DNA of 64,000 nucleotides from Mesorhizobium metallidurans STM 2683 (GTDB lineage Bacteria > Pseudomonadota > Alphaproteobacteria > Rhizobiales > Rhizobiaceae), in NCBI RefSeq assembly GCF_000350085.1, contig NZ_CAUM01000011.1:1-64000 (forward strand). The letters run 5' to 3'. Below the pieces are notes generated by a model. The model ran no database searches. It was not told the DNA's origin and saw only the letters and a program-made list of their open reading frames with translations. This document shows, in pieces, positions 8,650 to 15,759 of the stretch (position 1 is its first letter; the number at the start of each line of letters is the position of its first letter). The position numbers and the translations under genes are program-made.

Positions 8650-9951
8650 TCACTCAGCCGCGTAGGAAAGGGCTGGTGCTTCGTCAGCCGCCGCGCGCTC
8701 CATCCGCCGGATGGAGAAGTGCATCCAGGCAAAGCAGGCGGCGACGATTACAAAGAGCAGCATGAAGCAGCTCGACCACACGCCCGTGAGGTCGTTGAGC
8801 GCGCCGAAGGCGATCGGCAGGATGAAGCCGCCGAGGCCGCCGATCATGCCCACCAAGCCACCGACCGCGCCGACATTCTGCGGATAGTAGGCCGGAATGT
8901 GCTTGTAGACGGCGGCCTTGCCGAGGCTCATGAAGAAACCGAGCACGCAGGCGACGGCAATGAAGGCGAACGGGCCGATCTCGAAATGGAAGGGGATCGG
9001 CCCGTTGATGCCGCGCACGACATAGTCTGCCGAGGGGAGAGACAGAACGAGAGTCGCGACAGCGGACACTGCAAAAGTCCAGTAGAGCACGGTACGTGCG
9101 CCGATGCGGTCGGAGAGCGCGCCGCCGTAGGCGCGGAAGATGCTTGCCGGGATCGAATAGGCCGCACCGATCATGCCGGCGGTCGCGATGCCGAAGCCGT
9201 AGACGCCGATCAGGTAGCGCGGCAACCACAGCGACAGCGCCACGAACGCGCCAAAGGCGAAGAAATAGTAGAAGGCAAAGCGCCAGACCTGCAGGTTCTT
9301 GAGCGGCGCGAATTCCTGCCAGAAGCTTCTCGCCGGCGCGACCTTGCCGGCGCGGCGCTCGCGGATGACCGGATCGTCGCCGGTGGTGAACCAGAAGACG
9401 ACGGCCATGACGACCAAGGCCGCCGCCCACATCTGCGCGACCGATTGCCATCCCCAGGAGAGAAGCACGAACGGCGCCAGGAACTTGGTGACGGCGGCGC
9501 CGACATTGCCGACACCGAAAATGCCAAGCGCTGTGCCTTGCCTGCCGGCGGGGAAGAAGCGCGAGACATAGGCGACACCGACAGCGAAGGAGCCGCCGGC
9601 GAGCCCGACGCCAAGTGCTGCGACCAGCATCTGCTCATAGGTCCGCGCATAAGCGAGCAGGAAGGTCGCGACCGCCGCTGCAAGCATGGTCGCGGTGTAG
9701 ACCAGCCGTCCGCCATAGCGGTCGGTCCAGATGCCGAGCACCATGCGGACGAGCGAACCAGTGAGAATCGGCGTGCCGACGAGCAGGCCGAATTCCGTCT
9801 CGTTCAGCCCAAGTTCCTGCTTTATGCGGATCCCGATGATTGAAAAGATCGTCCACACCGCGAAGCAGACGGTGAAGGCGATGGTGGACATCATAAGCGC
9901 CTGCCGGGGATCATTATCGTGGCTGGACGCGGCTGGGAGATTTGCGGTCAT
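8650..9951 (-). CDS. narK: Nitrate/nitrite transporter, major facilitator superfamily
   Basis: A 433-aa MFS protein with about 12 hydrophobic helices and the NarK-family signature of glycine-rich helices: GLAGGSFAVGVAYVSRFFP near residue 120 and GGLVGMIGGLGGFILP near residue 360. It should import nitrate and perhaps exchange nitrite at the inner membrane for the downstream reductases. The ATG at 9951 overlaps the stop of a decayed nrtA stub (ATGA arrangement). An AAGG sequence about 9 bases upstream is its likely ribosome site. In many relatives the uptake system here is an NrtABC importer, so narK may be a replacement. Confidence 0.93.
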   Translation of the reverse strand: MTANLPAASSHDNDPRQALMMSTIAFTVCFAVWTIFSIIGIRIKQELGLNETEFGLLVGTPILTGSLVRMVLGIWTDRYGGRLVYTATMLAAAVATFLLAYARTYEQMLVAALGVGLAGGSFAVGVAYVSRFFPAGRQGTALGIFGVGNVGAAVTKFLAPFVLLSWGWQSVAQMWAAALVVMAVVFWFTTGDDPVIRERRAGKVAPARSFWQEFAPLKNLQVWRFAFYYFFAFGAFVALSLWLPRYLIGVYGFGIATAGMIGAAYSIPASIFRAYGGALSDRIGARTVLYWTFAVSAVATLVLSLPSADYVVRGINGPIPFHFEIGPFAFIAVACVLGFFMSLGKAAVYKHIPAYYPQNVGAVGGLVGMIGGLGGFILPIAFGALNDLTGVWSSCFMLLFVIVAACFAWMHFSIRRMERAAADEAPALSYAAE

Positions 9952-10174
9952 GATAAGACTGCCTTTTCGTTGGCGATGATCAGCGGCGCGGCATAGGTCA
10001 GCGCGATGAGGCCGGGCTTGGCGCGGTCATTTCGGGGCCTTTTCCGCCGGGCTTGGCGCCGGCGGGAAACAGCATGAGCGCGGCGGCGAACAGAGCCGCG
10101 GTCAGCGCGCTGCTCGCCAGAAGATCGCGGCGCTTGAAATCCTTGAGCGTTCCAGTCCCGATCCGTTTCGTCAT
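9948..10174 (-). pseudogene. nrtA 5' stub: Tat signal and first strand of nitrate-binding protein, frameshifted
   Basis: On the minus strand an ATG at 10174, with GGAG seven bases upstream, opens a 58-codon frame ending at 9998. Its N-terminus is a twin-arginine signal (FKRRDLLAS, then a hydrophobic run ending LFPAGA). In the next frame, from about 10010 to 9948, the codons read LIALTYAAPLIIANEKA. That matches the mature N-terminus of NrtA/CmpA nitrate-binding proteins, which typically resembles LTDCAPLVIAKEKG. The second frame stops at the narK ATG. The simplest reading is a decayed nrtA whose remainder, probably with nrtBC, was deleted and joined to narK. The 58-residue peptide may still be translated. 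Confidence 0.7.
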
Positions 10175-10235
10175 CGTCGTCTCCGGTTGGACGCGGCCTG
10201 GGAGGCGCGCCGTCGATTGCGTGTTCGGTCAAAAC

Positions 10236-10307
10236 AAAAAAGCCGCCGGCCAGGTCTTCGCGCCCGAGAGACCGGGATCGCGTATTGACCTGAGCGGCAG
10301 CTTTGCC
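10236..10307 (-). terminator. Leader terminator of the nar-nir-nas operon, candidate NasT antitermination target
   Basis: Minus-strand RNA would pair GCCGC (10298-10294) with GCGGC (10246-10242) and AGGTC (10291-10287) with GACCT (10256-10252). This encloses a smaller hairpin, CCCG-six-base loop-CGGG, at 10276-10263, and is followed by six U at 10241-10236. Just upstream, a short GGC/GCC stem carries the hexaloop AAAGCT (10304-10299), with A and G at loop positions 1 and 4 as in known ANTAR targets. Its 3' side shares the GCCGC strand with the terminator, so the two folds compete. This is the arrangement expected for NasT antitermination; the pairing was done by eye. Confidence 0.6.
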
Positions 10308-10366
10308 TGCGGCGCCCGCCATTGGACGCCTGTTTCGTGACCCATAAAGAGCCTGCCTATTGCAAA

Positions 10367-10381
10367 GCAGGAACCGTGCCA
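10367..10381 (-). promoter_or_regulatory. Sigma-54 promoter for narK-nirB-nirD-nasA
   Basis: The minus strand reads TGGCACGGTTCCTGC, matching the sigma-54 consensus TGGCAC-N5-TTGC at all but one base, with the GG (-24) and GC (-12) elements at the required spacing. Transcription would start near 10355, about 115 bases before the leader terminator. Nitrogen-regulated nas operons are commonly sigma-54/NtrC dependent. Confidence 0.7.
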
Positions 10382-10490
10382 GTTTGGAGCGGGAGGAAAA
10401 ATATCAATGAAATCAGCGATGCGTGCCGATCGGGACGCTCCGGGACCGCAAGCCGGACAGGCCAAAGATTGTTCATTGGCGCAATTGCAC

Positions 10491-10505
10491 GCACAAATTT
10501 TGTGC
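10491..10505. promoter_or_regulatory. NtrC-type enhancer site
   Basis: Perfect palindrome GCACAAATTTTGTGC. It matches the NtrC consensus GCAC-N7-GTGC, including the seven-base spacing. Its centre is about 120 bases upstream of the sigma-54 element, a usual enhancer distance. It lies immediately after the end of nasS. Confidence 0.6.
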
Positions 10506-10531
10506 AATGCACAAGAATGGCGCGGAAATGA

Positions 10532-11770
10532 TCAGGCTTCGGTGCGGGCCGATTTTTGGCCGGCAATGTAGGCATCGATCTCGTCGGGATCGAAGATCTG
10601 ACCGTCGAAGAAACCGTCAGGACCGAGCACCAGGCTTGCTCCCGCCGAACCGACCGGAGTCGCCACCTTCAGCGCACCCTCGACCTTGGAATTGGCGCCG
10701 GGCAGCGCGACACCGAGCGGCTTCAGCGCCGAACGGTAGAGGTCGGGCCGGTAGCAATCCCTGGCGATGGCGAGATTTTCCGGCGTATGCGCCACGTGCC
10801 CCCAGCGCACCATCTGCGTGTAGAACCAGAGCGCATGGCTCTTCCAGGGAAAGTTCGCCGCCTTGTCGAAGGGCAGGAAGAAGTCGTCGATGGTCTTTTC
10901 CGCTCCGCCGCCGAGATCAAGATGTCCGGTCAGGACCGGCATCTGCACCGCCGGCGGCAGGCCGAGGAAGCCTGGCTGCGCCATGACAGCGGCCAGTTCG
11001 CCGTGGTTGGCCGGATCCTGGCACCAGCGGGCCGAATGATGCAGCGCGCGCAGCAGTGCCGCCAGCGCCTCCGGATTCTGCTCAGCCCACGCCTTGCGCA
11101 CGCCGATCACCTTTTCCGGGCTGTTGCGCCACAACAGCGCCTTGACGGTGACGATGCGGCCAGTGCCGGCGGCAGCCGAGGCGCTGTTCCAGGGCTCGCC
11201 GACGCAATAGCCATCGATGCGGCCGGCGGCCAGCGCATCGGCCATGAAGGGCGGCGGCACGATGACGATCTCGATCGCCTGGGTGGGGTCGATGCCGCAG
11301 GCGGCAAGCCAGTAGCGCAGTTCGTAATTGTGCCCGGAATGCGGATGCACGACCGCGAAGCGGAGCGGATCGCGCCCGGCCGCCGCCCGCTCGCGGATCA
11401 ATGCTCCCAGGGCCTTGCCGGTCCGCGCCGGATCTAGGTCGGGCACGGCGCCATGCGCGGCCATGCCGGTCCAGACCGCATTCGAAACAGTGACGCAATT
11501 GCCGCCGAGCCCGAGCGAGAACGGCACGATGGTCTCTGAGGCGAGCGGCGTCAGCCCGAGATTGCAGGCAAGCGGCATCGGCCCCAGCATGTGCGCGAGG
11601 TCGAAATGGCCAATGGCGATGCGGTCGCGGATGTTGGCCCAGGAGGTCTCGCGGTGCAGCGTCAGCTCAATGCCCTCGCGCGCGGCAAAGCCCATCTCGC
11701 CGGCCGCCACCAGCACGGCGCTGTCGAAGAGCGGCATGAAGCCGGCGGTGATCTGGTGCGTCGCGCTCAT
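10532..11770 (-). CDS. nasS: Nitrate sensor protein, CmpA/NrtA family
   Basis: A 412-aa protein of the nitrate/bicarbonate-binding family, but without a signal peptide: it begins directly with the mature-type strand ITAGFMPLFDSAVLVAA. That and the coupled nasT gene mark it as the cytoplasmic NasS sensor rather than a periplasmic binding protein. Family hallmarks include GHFDLAHMLGPMPLA, HPHSGHNYELRYWLA and the GYCVGEPWN motif. In characterised NasST systems NasS holds NasT inactive until nitrate or nitrite binds. Its stop overlaps the nasT end by 4 bases, so the pair is probably translationally coupled. Confidence 0.92.
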   Translation of the reverse strand: MSATHQITAGFMPLFDSAVLVAAGEMGFAAREGIELTLHRETSWANIRDRIAIGHFDLAHMLGPMPLACNLGLTPLASETIVPFSLGLGGNCVTVSNAVWTGMAAHGAVPDLDPARTGKALGALIRERAAAGRDPLRFAVVHPHSGHNYELRYWLAACGIDPTQAIEIVIVPPPFMADALAAGRIDGYCVGEPWNSASAAAGTGRIVTVKALLWRNSPEKVIGVRKAWAEQNPEALAALLRALHHSARWCQDPANHGELAAVMAQPGFLGLPPAVQMPVLTGHLDLGGGAEKTIDDFFLPFDKAANFPWKSHALWFYTQMVRWGHVAHTPENLAIARDCYRPDLYRSALKPLGVALPGANSKVEGALKVATPVGSAGASLVLGPDGFFDGQIFDPDEIDAYIAGQKSARTEA

Positions 11771-12369
11771 TCGTCCTCCGCCGGTCCGAGCAGCCCGGCC
11801 GCCGTCACCAGGCTCTGGGCGATATCGCTGATCTTGCGGTTCTGGTTCATCGCCGTCTTGCGCAGCAGCGCGTAGGCCGCCTCTTCGCTGAGACCGCGCG
11901 ATTTCATCAATATGCCCTTGGCGCGGTCGATGACCTTGCGGCTCTTCAGCTCGCTGCGCGCCTCTTCCAGCTCGCGCGCCATGCGCGAGAAGGCGTTGAA
12001 GCGACTGACCGCCATGTCGAGGATCGGCTTGACGCGCTCTTGCCTCAGACCATCGACGACATAGGCCGACACGCCGGCATCGACCGCCGCCTCGATCGAG
12101 GCCTGGTCGGAGCGGTCGACGAACATGGCGATCGGCCGCTTCACCGCGCGCGAAAGCTGGAACATGTTTTCCAGCATGTCGCGGTTCGGGTTTTCGAGAT
12201 CGATGACGATGACATCAGGCTCGATCTCGGCGATGCGCCGCGCAATGCCGGTAACGTCATGAATGACCGTGACCCGCTCATGCCCGGCCTCGCGCAACCC
12301 CGCCTCGATGATCGAGGCGCGGATGCGGTTTTCGTCGATCACCAGAACGGCGAGTGAGGAGCGGACCAT
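11767..12369 (-). CDS. nasT: ANTAR-domain response regulator, transcription antiterminator
   Basis: A 200-aa protein with an N-terminal receiver-like domain (residues about 5-120; VLVIDENRIRASII, then DVIVIDLENPN) and a C-terminal ANTAR RNA-binding domain (about 130-190; SRKVIDRAKGILMKSRGLSEEAAY). The start at 12369 (MVRSSLAVLVIDE) is preferred to a reading from 12423 that adds 18 unusual residues. NasT binds hairpins in nas leader RNA and prevents termination when nitrate frees it from NasS. The likely target is the terminator at 10236-10307. Confidence 0.93.
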   Translation of the reverse strand: MVRSSLAVLVIDENRIRASIIEAGLREAGHERVTVIHDVTGIARRIAEIEPDVIVIDLENPNRDMLENMFQLSRAVKRPIAMFVDRSDQASIEAAVDAGVSAYVVDGLRQERVKPILDMAVSRFNAFSRMARELEEARSELKSRKVIDRAKGILMKSRGLSEEAAYALLRKTAMNQNRKISDIAQSLVTAAGLLGPAEDE

Positions 12370-12731
12370 GACGGTATTTTGCCGATGCGGGGGGATTGTG
12401 CAATGCGGGATGGGAGCCGCCATGCCTCGCCCGGCCTATTTAGGCGGATGTTGGAAATGGACAGCTGTGATTTTGGAGCTTATCGGCGGAGGCGGCGAGG
12501 CACCCCGTGGCGACTTGCCGCCCGGTCACGTGGTTTCCAGAGTCGCGCCGGCTAAGGATGAGTTAACAATAGCTGCGGAACCTGACCCTTCAGGCGCTGA
12601 TAGCATTTTCCAAGGCAGGAACGTCCGATTGCAATGCACATCCAACCTTAGGATTTACTTTCACTCTATACACTGATCCACAGGCTCGGTACATCAAACA
12701 GAATATTGCAAAATGCGATTGCTCGATCCCA
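12370..12731. other. Intergenic region between nasT and the two-gene cassette
   Basis: Divergent upstream region of nasT (minus) and the cassette (plus). The nasT-proximal half has the genome's usual GC-rich composition. From about 12560 it becomes AT-richer (AGTTAACAATAGC, ACTTTCACTCTATACACTG), so the composition break lies inside this region. No convincing promoter, direct repeat or tRNA end was found. Confidence 0.5.
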
Positions 12732-13502
12732 ATGCCTGTGACGCTTTCCGATTTCATTATGAGCTATGCTCCTGCAACAGGAAGTGAGCTTCACCTAGTT
12801 CACTGTACGAGCGCGGGTGCCAGCATTCAGATATTGGCAGATCGAATTCTGAGCCCAACCAAATGCCCCGTTTACGGAGACCACCTGCTATACCTGTTTT
12901 ATGGTCGGCCGGCCTACAAGCCGGGTGCCGGTTCGGCCGCGAGTGGCATTGTCGAATTGGCGCCTGTCTGCCTTGTGTTAGATCCGGCACTGTTGGCAAC
13001 TGCAGTGCGCCTTCTACCATTCGATAGTGGTGGTTTTTCACGCTATGAACCTCTTTTGGGGCCGAGCCTCAAATTACCTGAGTTCGAGCTGGGGAATGAT
13101 CCGAGTGCTCCGCTTCGACTCGTGCGAGCCTTCTATGAAACGAACGCAAACTATTATGACCAGATCCCTGCGTTAGAGGAAAAAACTCTTCCGCTATCGC
13201 GACTTACACCGCGCGCATATGCTCGCCTAATCGCCGACCCTTCTATACGCGCCATGGATGATCGTTGTGGGACGATTGAAGTTCAATTCTCAACCACGAT
13301 CTCGCTCAAGAGCGCCCTCAGAGCGATTGTCGGACCCAATGCTCTTTTTGACGATCCGGAGGTCAAAGCGGCCCTCGTAGATTGTCCTGATGCAGTCGCG
13401 CTCCCTTACAAAACATATGGCCGCTCAGAGCCAGACAATTTTGCTCATGCTCTCTATGAGCGGGTAGAAACATTCCTCCGTGACCACGGAGGTTTTCTAT
13501 GA
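12732..13502 (+). CDS. Hypothetical protein, possible ADP-ribosyltransferase-like fold, cassette gene 1
   Basis: A 256-aa soluble protein I do not recognise with certainty. Near the N-terminus it has LHLVHCTS (H24, T26), followed 30 residues later by an aromatic strand LLYLFYGRPAY (Y54-Y62). This His-x-Thr plus Tyr/Phe-rich strand layout recalls the NAD-binding half of DarT/KptA-type ADP-ribosyltransferase folds. Later features are LLPFDSGGF near residue 95 and DDRCGTIEVQ near residue 180, which could supply the acidic catalytic residue. This is a shape comparison, not a family match. The frame starts at ATG 12732 with no clear Shine-Dalgarno; ATG 12759 is an alternative. Base composition and codon use are more AT-rich than neighbours. 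Its stop overlaps the next start by 4 bases. Confidence 0.75.
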   Translation: MPVTLSDFIMSYAPATGSELHLVHCTSAGASIQILADRILSPTKCPVYGDHLLYLFYGRPAYKPGAGSAASGIVELAPVCLVLDPALLATAVRLLPFDSGGFSRYEPLLGPSLKLPEFELGNDPSAPLRLVRAFYETNANYYDQIPALEEKTLPLSRLTPRAYARLIADPSIRAMDDRCGTIEVQFSTTISLKSALRAIVGPNALFDDPEVKAALVDCPDAVALPYKTYGRSEPDNFAHALYERVETFLRDHGGFL

Positions 13503-15643
13503 GCATTGAGACGGAACCTCACGATCTCGTTGGGGTGGCCGACCCGTTGGGCAAAGGGCTGGGCTTTCTCATTCCCGTTTTCACACGCGGGCGTTCCAAT
13601 GCCCTGAGGGTCGAGCGCCAAGGTGACAATGGGTTGATTGAGGCGTTTGTCGATCTGCAACCTCAAGAAACGCCTATCATTGAGGTGGACGGGCCTGAAA
13701 GTAGCGTAGGCGCCCCTGCCCATTGGGCATTCGGGTTCGGGTTCGGGGATATCCTCCTAGGCCAAGGCGAAAATGGCCGAGATGCGTTGCAAGCTCGTCT
13801 TGGCGATAGTTTTTTTCTTGAGCGTCCCCTATTGGCGATGGAGGTTGCTGAGTTTCTCCGCCTGTCTACAGACAGGGTGAAGTATGCGGACTTAGCACTG
13901 CAATACCTAAGAAAACTTTCTCCAAAGACCGCAGATCGCTGGCGCGATCTATCCGTGCTGACACCGGACATTCGCGAGGCACTCGCCGCAATAAAAGATT
14001 GGCCACTTCAAAACCTGCAACGGCTAACCGCCCGTGTGGAAAGCAACATTATTCTGATCCGCGGCATTGATGTAGATCATGATGAAACCTTTCAAAAGCA
14101 GGCTTCGAGACACATCGCCCGGGTCGTGGAAAATCTCCAACCCCTGTATAATTCGCCAGCAGATGGTTGGCAGCTACGGTTTGTAAAGCCGGAGCTTCAG
14201 CCAGCAGATCGGTTGGTCGTAGGTTACGATCTTTCCAAACTTTCGGCTCTCGTATATGTCGCTGACGAGGACGCTGATGTGCTCAATCGGGTATTTTCAC
14301 GCCCTGCTACCGATGGAATAGGGCTTTATACACCACGGCAGTGGAAAGAGTTTGCATATCAAAGCTCCGAGTTCTCAGGTGCGAGCTTCATTCTCTTCAG
14401 GGCAAATGGGCAGCTTGGCCAAGTCTGGTCTGACGACAACCGTAGAGCGGATCGAATGCCAATCGGCCTCGCGACTCGAACAAGCTCGGGCCTTAGCTTA
14501 GCGCCATCGGAGCGCGCCGGTCTCCGTCGCTATCAGCACCCGACCGTCGTAGTTTCAAAAAGAGAAATCGGAGCATGGGGCCCTAAGGATGGCTTCGCTG
14601 GTGAAACTCGAAATGCTATTCATCTTCTCTCCGCCGCCTGGCATCATGGTCTCCGTTCCCACCTTCGCGCCAGAACCAACTTCTTCTTAAGTGCTCGCGG
14701 GGCCGGCCCTCGATTGCAAGACGATGCTTGCGCCCAAATTTACGGACGTTGTTGGCGGCTCGGAGTGACTCGACCAGATGGTATTCTCTTTGACGTTGGA
14801 CAGAGGGAGTTCGATACCGGTTTACATCAACGCTCGTTGGCAGAGATTCTATTCCACAATCTTCGTCCCTTGGATGTCCAGAATTATCGAGATCCGAGTA
14901 GTCGTGCAAGGATCGATGCTGCTGTACTGGTGACCGCAGACGACCACACTGCGGGCAAAGATTGGCGAGTTTATGGCGAAGTCGTTGCGTCTATGCTTGA
15001 GAATCAGAACTGGTCCATTTCGGGCGAGCGAAATAGTAGGGGCCCAGTCATTGCCCTAACGCTTTATGGCCAGCGCAATCAATTCAATATCTCGATTGGC
15101 ATGGAAAGATACAAGCGCCGAGGGCGCTACCCTTTTGAAGGCCTACTTGAACGAGATTTAAGCGATGTGAAGCACATTGCCGTAACGGAGGATGCTGGAG
15201 CCAGCACGGTGCTTACACATCTATTCGAACGGCATGAACTCTTGGCAACCGTACGAGATCTATCTGTTTTTTCGGCCCAGAATGGCACCATATGGTCACT
15301 TCTTGGCTCTCAAATGCGGCGCTTTAGTAATTCTCTGCCTTCACGCCCACGCAGTCACTATTTTGCGATGTTGACTCAGGCCGCGATTCAACACGACAGC
15401 GTGAATTGGGAGCACGCCGGTCGCTTAGTGAGGGCAATACACGACCAAAATTTTGGTGAGGGAACCCATCTTCTATGCGGGCGAGTTCTCTACGAACCCG
15501 ATCGCGCTGTTGCGATGATGCGGCTGGCACCTGGGCTTGGGCCTAGATCGCGAGAATTGTGGTCGGCAGGCGAACTCGATCTAAGATTCAAATTGACAAT
15601 CTCACGCGACGGCCCAGAAATTACACCTGCAGACGTAAATTAG
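13499..15643 (+). CDS. Hypothetical large protein, cassette gene 2
   Basis: A 714-aa protein of unknown function, translated by stop/start overlap (ATGA at 13499) from the previous gene, so the two products are probably made together. There is no signal peptide or membrane helix. The sequence looks globular, with possible segments at residues 1-110, 110-240 (helical), 240-400 and 430-714. No nuclease, helicase, P-loop or protease motif stood out. Hand counts of two 60-base lines give 45% and 52% GC, against 63% for a line in the following gene, suggesting horizontal acquisition. Coupling to a possible ADP-ribosyltransferase-like protein makes a defence or toxin-antitoxin role thinkable but unproven. 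Confidence 0.75.
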   Translation: MSIETEPHDLVGVADPLGKGLGFLIPVFTRGRSNALRVERQGDNGLIEAFVDLQPQETPIIEVDGPESSVGAPAHWAFGFGFGDILLGQGENGRDALQARLGDSFFLERPLLAMEVAEFLRLSTDRVKYADLALQYLRKLSPKTADRWRDLSVLTPDIREALAAIKDWPLQNLQRLTARVESNIILIRGIDVDHDETFQKQASRHIARVVENLQPLYNSPADGWQLRFVKPELQPADRLVVGYDLSKLSALVYVADEDADVLNRVFSRPATDGIGLYTPRQWKEFAYQSSEFSGASFILFRANGQLGQVWSDDNRRADRMPIGLATRTSSGLSLAPSERAGLRRYQHPTVVVSKREIGAWGPKDGFAGETRNAIHLLSAAWHHGLRSHLRARTNFFLSARGAGPRLQDDACAQIYGRCWRLGVTRPDGILFDVGQREFDTGLHQRSLAEILFHNLRPLDVQNYRDPSSRARIDAAVLVTADDHTAGKDWRVYGEVVASMLENQNWSISGERNSRGPVIALTLYGQRNQFNISIGMERYKRRGRYPFEGLLERDLSDVKHIAVTEDAGASTVLTHLFERHELLATVRDLSVFSAQNGTIWSLLGSQMRRFSNSLPSRPRSHYFAMLTQAAIQHDSVNWEHAGRLVRAIHDQNFGEGTHLLCGRVLYEPDRAVAMMRLAPGLGPRSRELWSAGELDLRFKLTISRDGPEITPADVN

Positions 15644-15695
15644 CCTGCTCTGGCAGCGCGTTTATTCCCACTTGGATCCAGCCCCGGTTTCTCAC

Positions 15696-15727
15696 CGACG
15701 ATGCACCGAAGGTCGGTCGCATCGTCG
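15696..15727. terminator. Hairpin between cassette gene 2 and the convergent aldehyde dehydrogenase
   Basis: CGACGATGC (15696-15704) pairs perfectly with GCATCGTCG (15719-15727), and the interior adds ACCGA/TCGGT around a three-base loop, giving a 14-bp stem with one bulge. There is no long T run on either side, so it may act as a bidirectional RNA stem rather than a classic intrinsic terminator. It lies between convergent genes, at the right edge of the AT-rich cassette. Confidence 0.45.
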
Positions 15728-15759
15728 TCTGCTCCGAGCGTGGATCGCGGCCTCGCCCC

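Noticed and set aside
6227..8665. An 812-codon open frame on the plus strand opposite nirB
   Set aside because: It mirrors nirB in an antisense frame, a common result of high third-base GC. It is His/Asp/Gly-rich with no family motif, and the minus strand encodes a full NirB.
9948..10322. A 124-codon minus-strand protein before narK
   Set aside because: Only its last 20 codons look coding (the nrtA-like strand). The first part reads through the regulatory leader and terminator, so it was treated as part of a frameshifted nrtA stub.
12600..12720. A sigma-70 promoter for the two-gene cassette
   Set aside because: Several weak hexamers exist (TTGCAA, TAGGAT, TATACA) but none has an acceptable partner at 16-18 bases, so none was listed.
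12370..15759. Attachment-site direct repeats flanking the AT-rich cassette
   Set aside because: No matching repeat of useful length, tRNA end or integrase was found on either side by eye.
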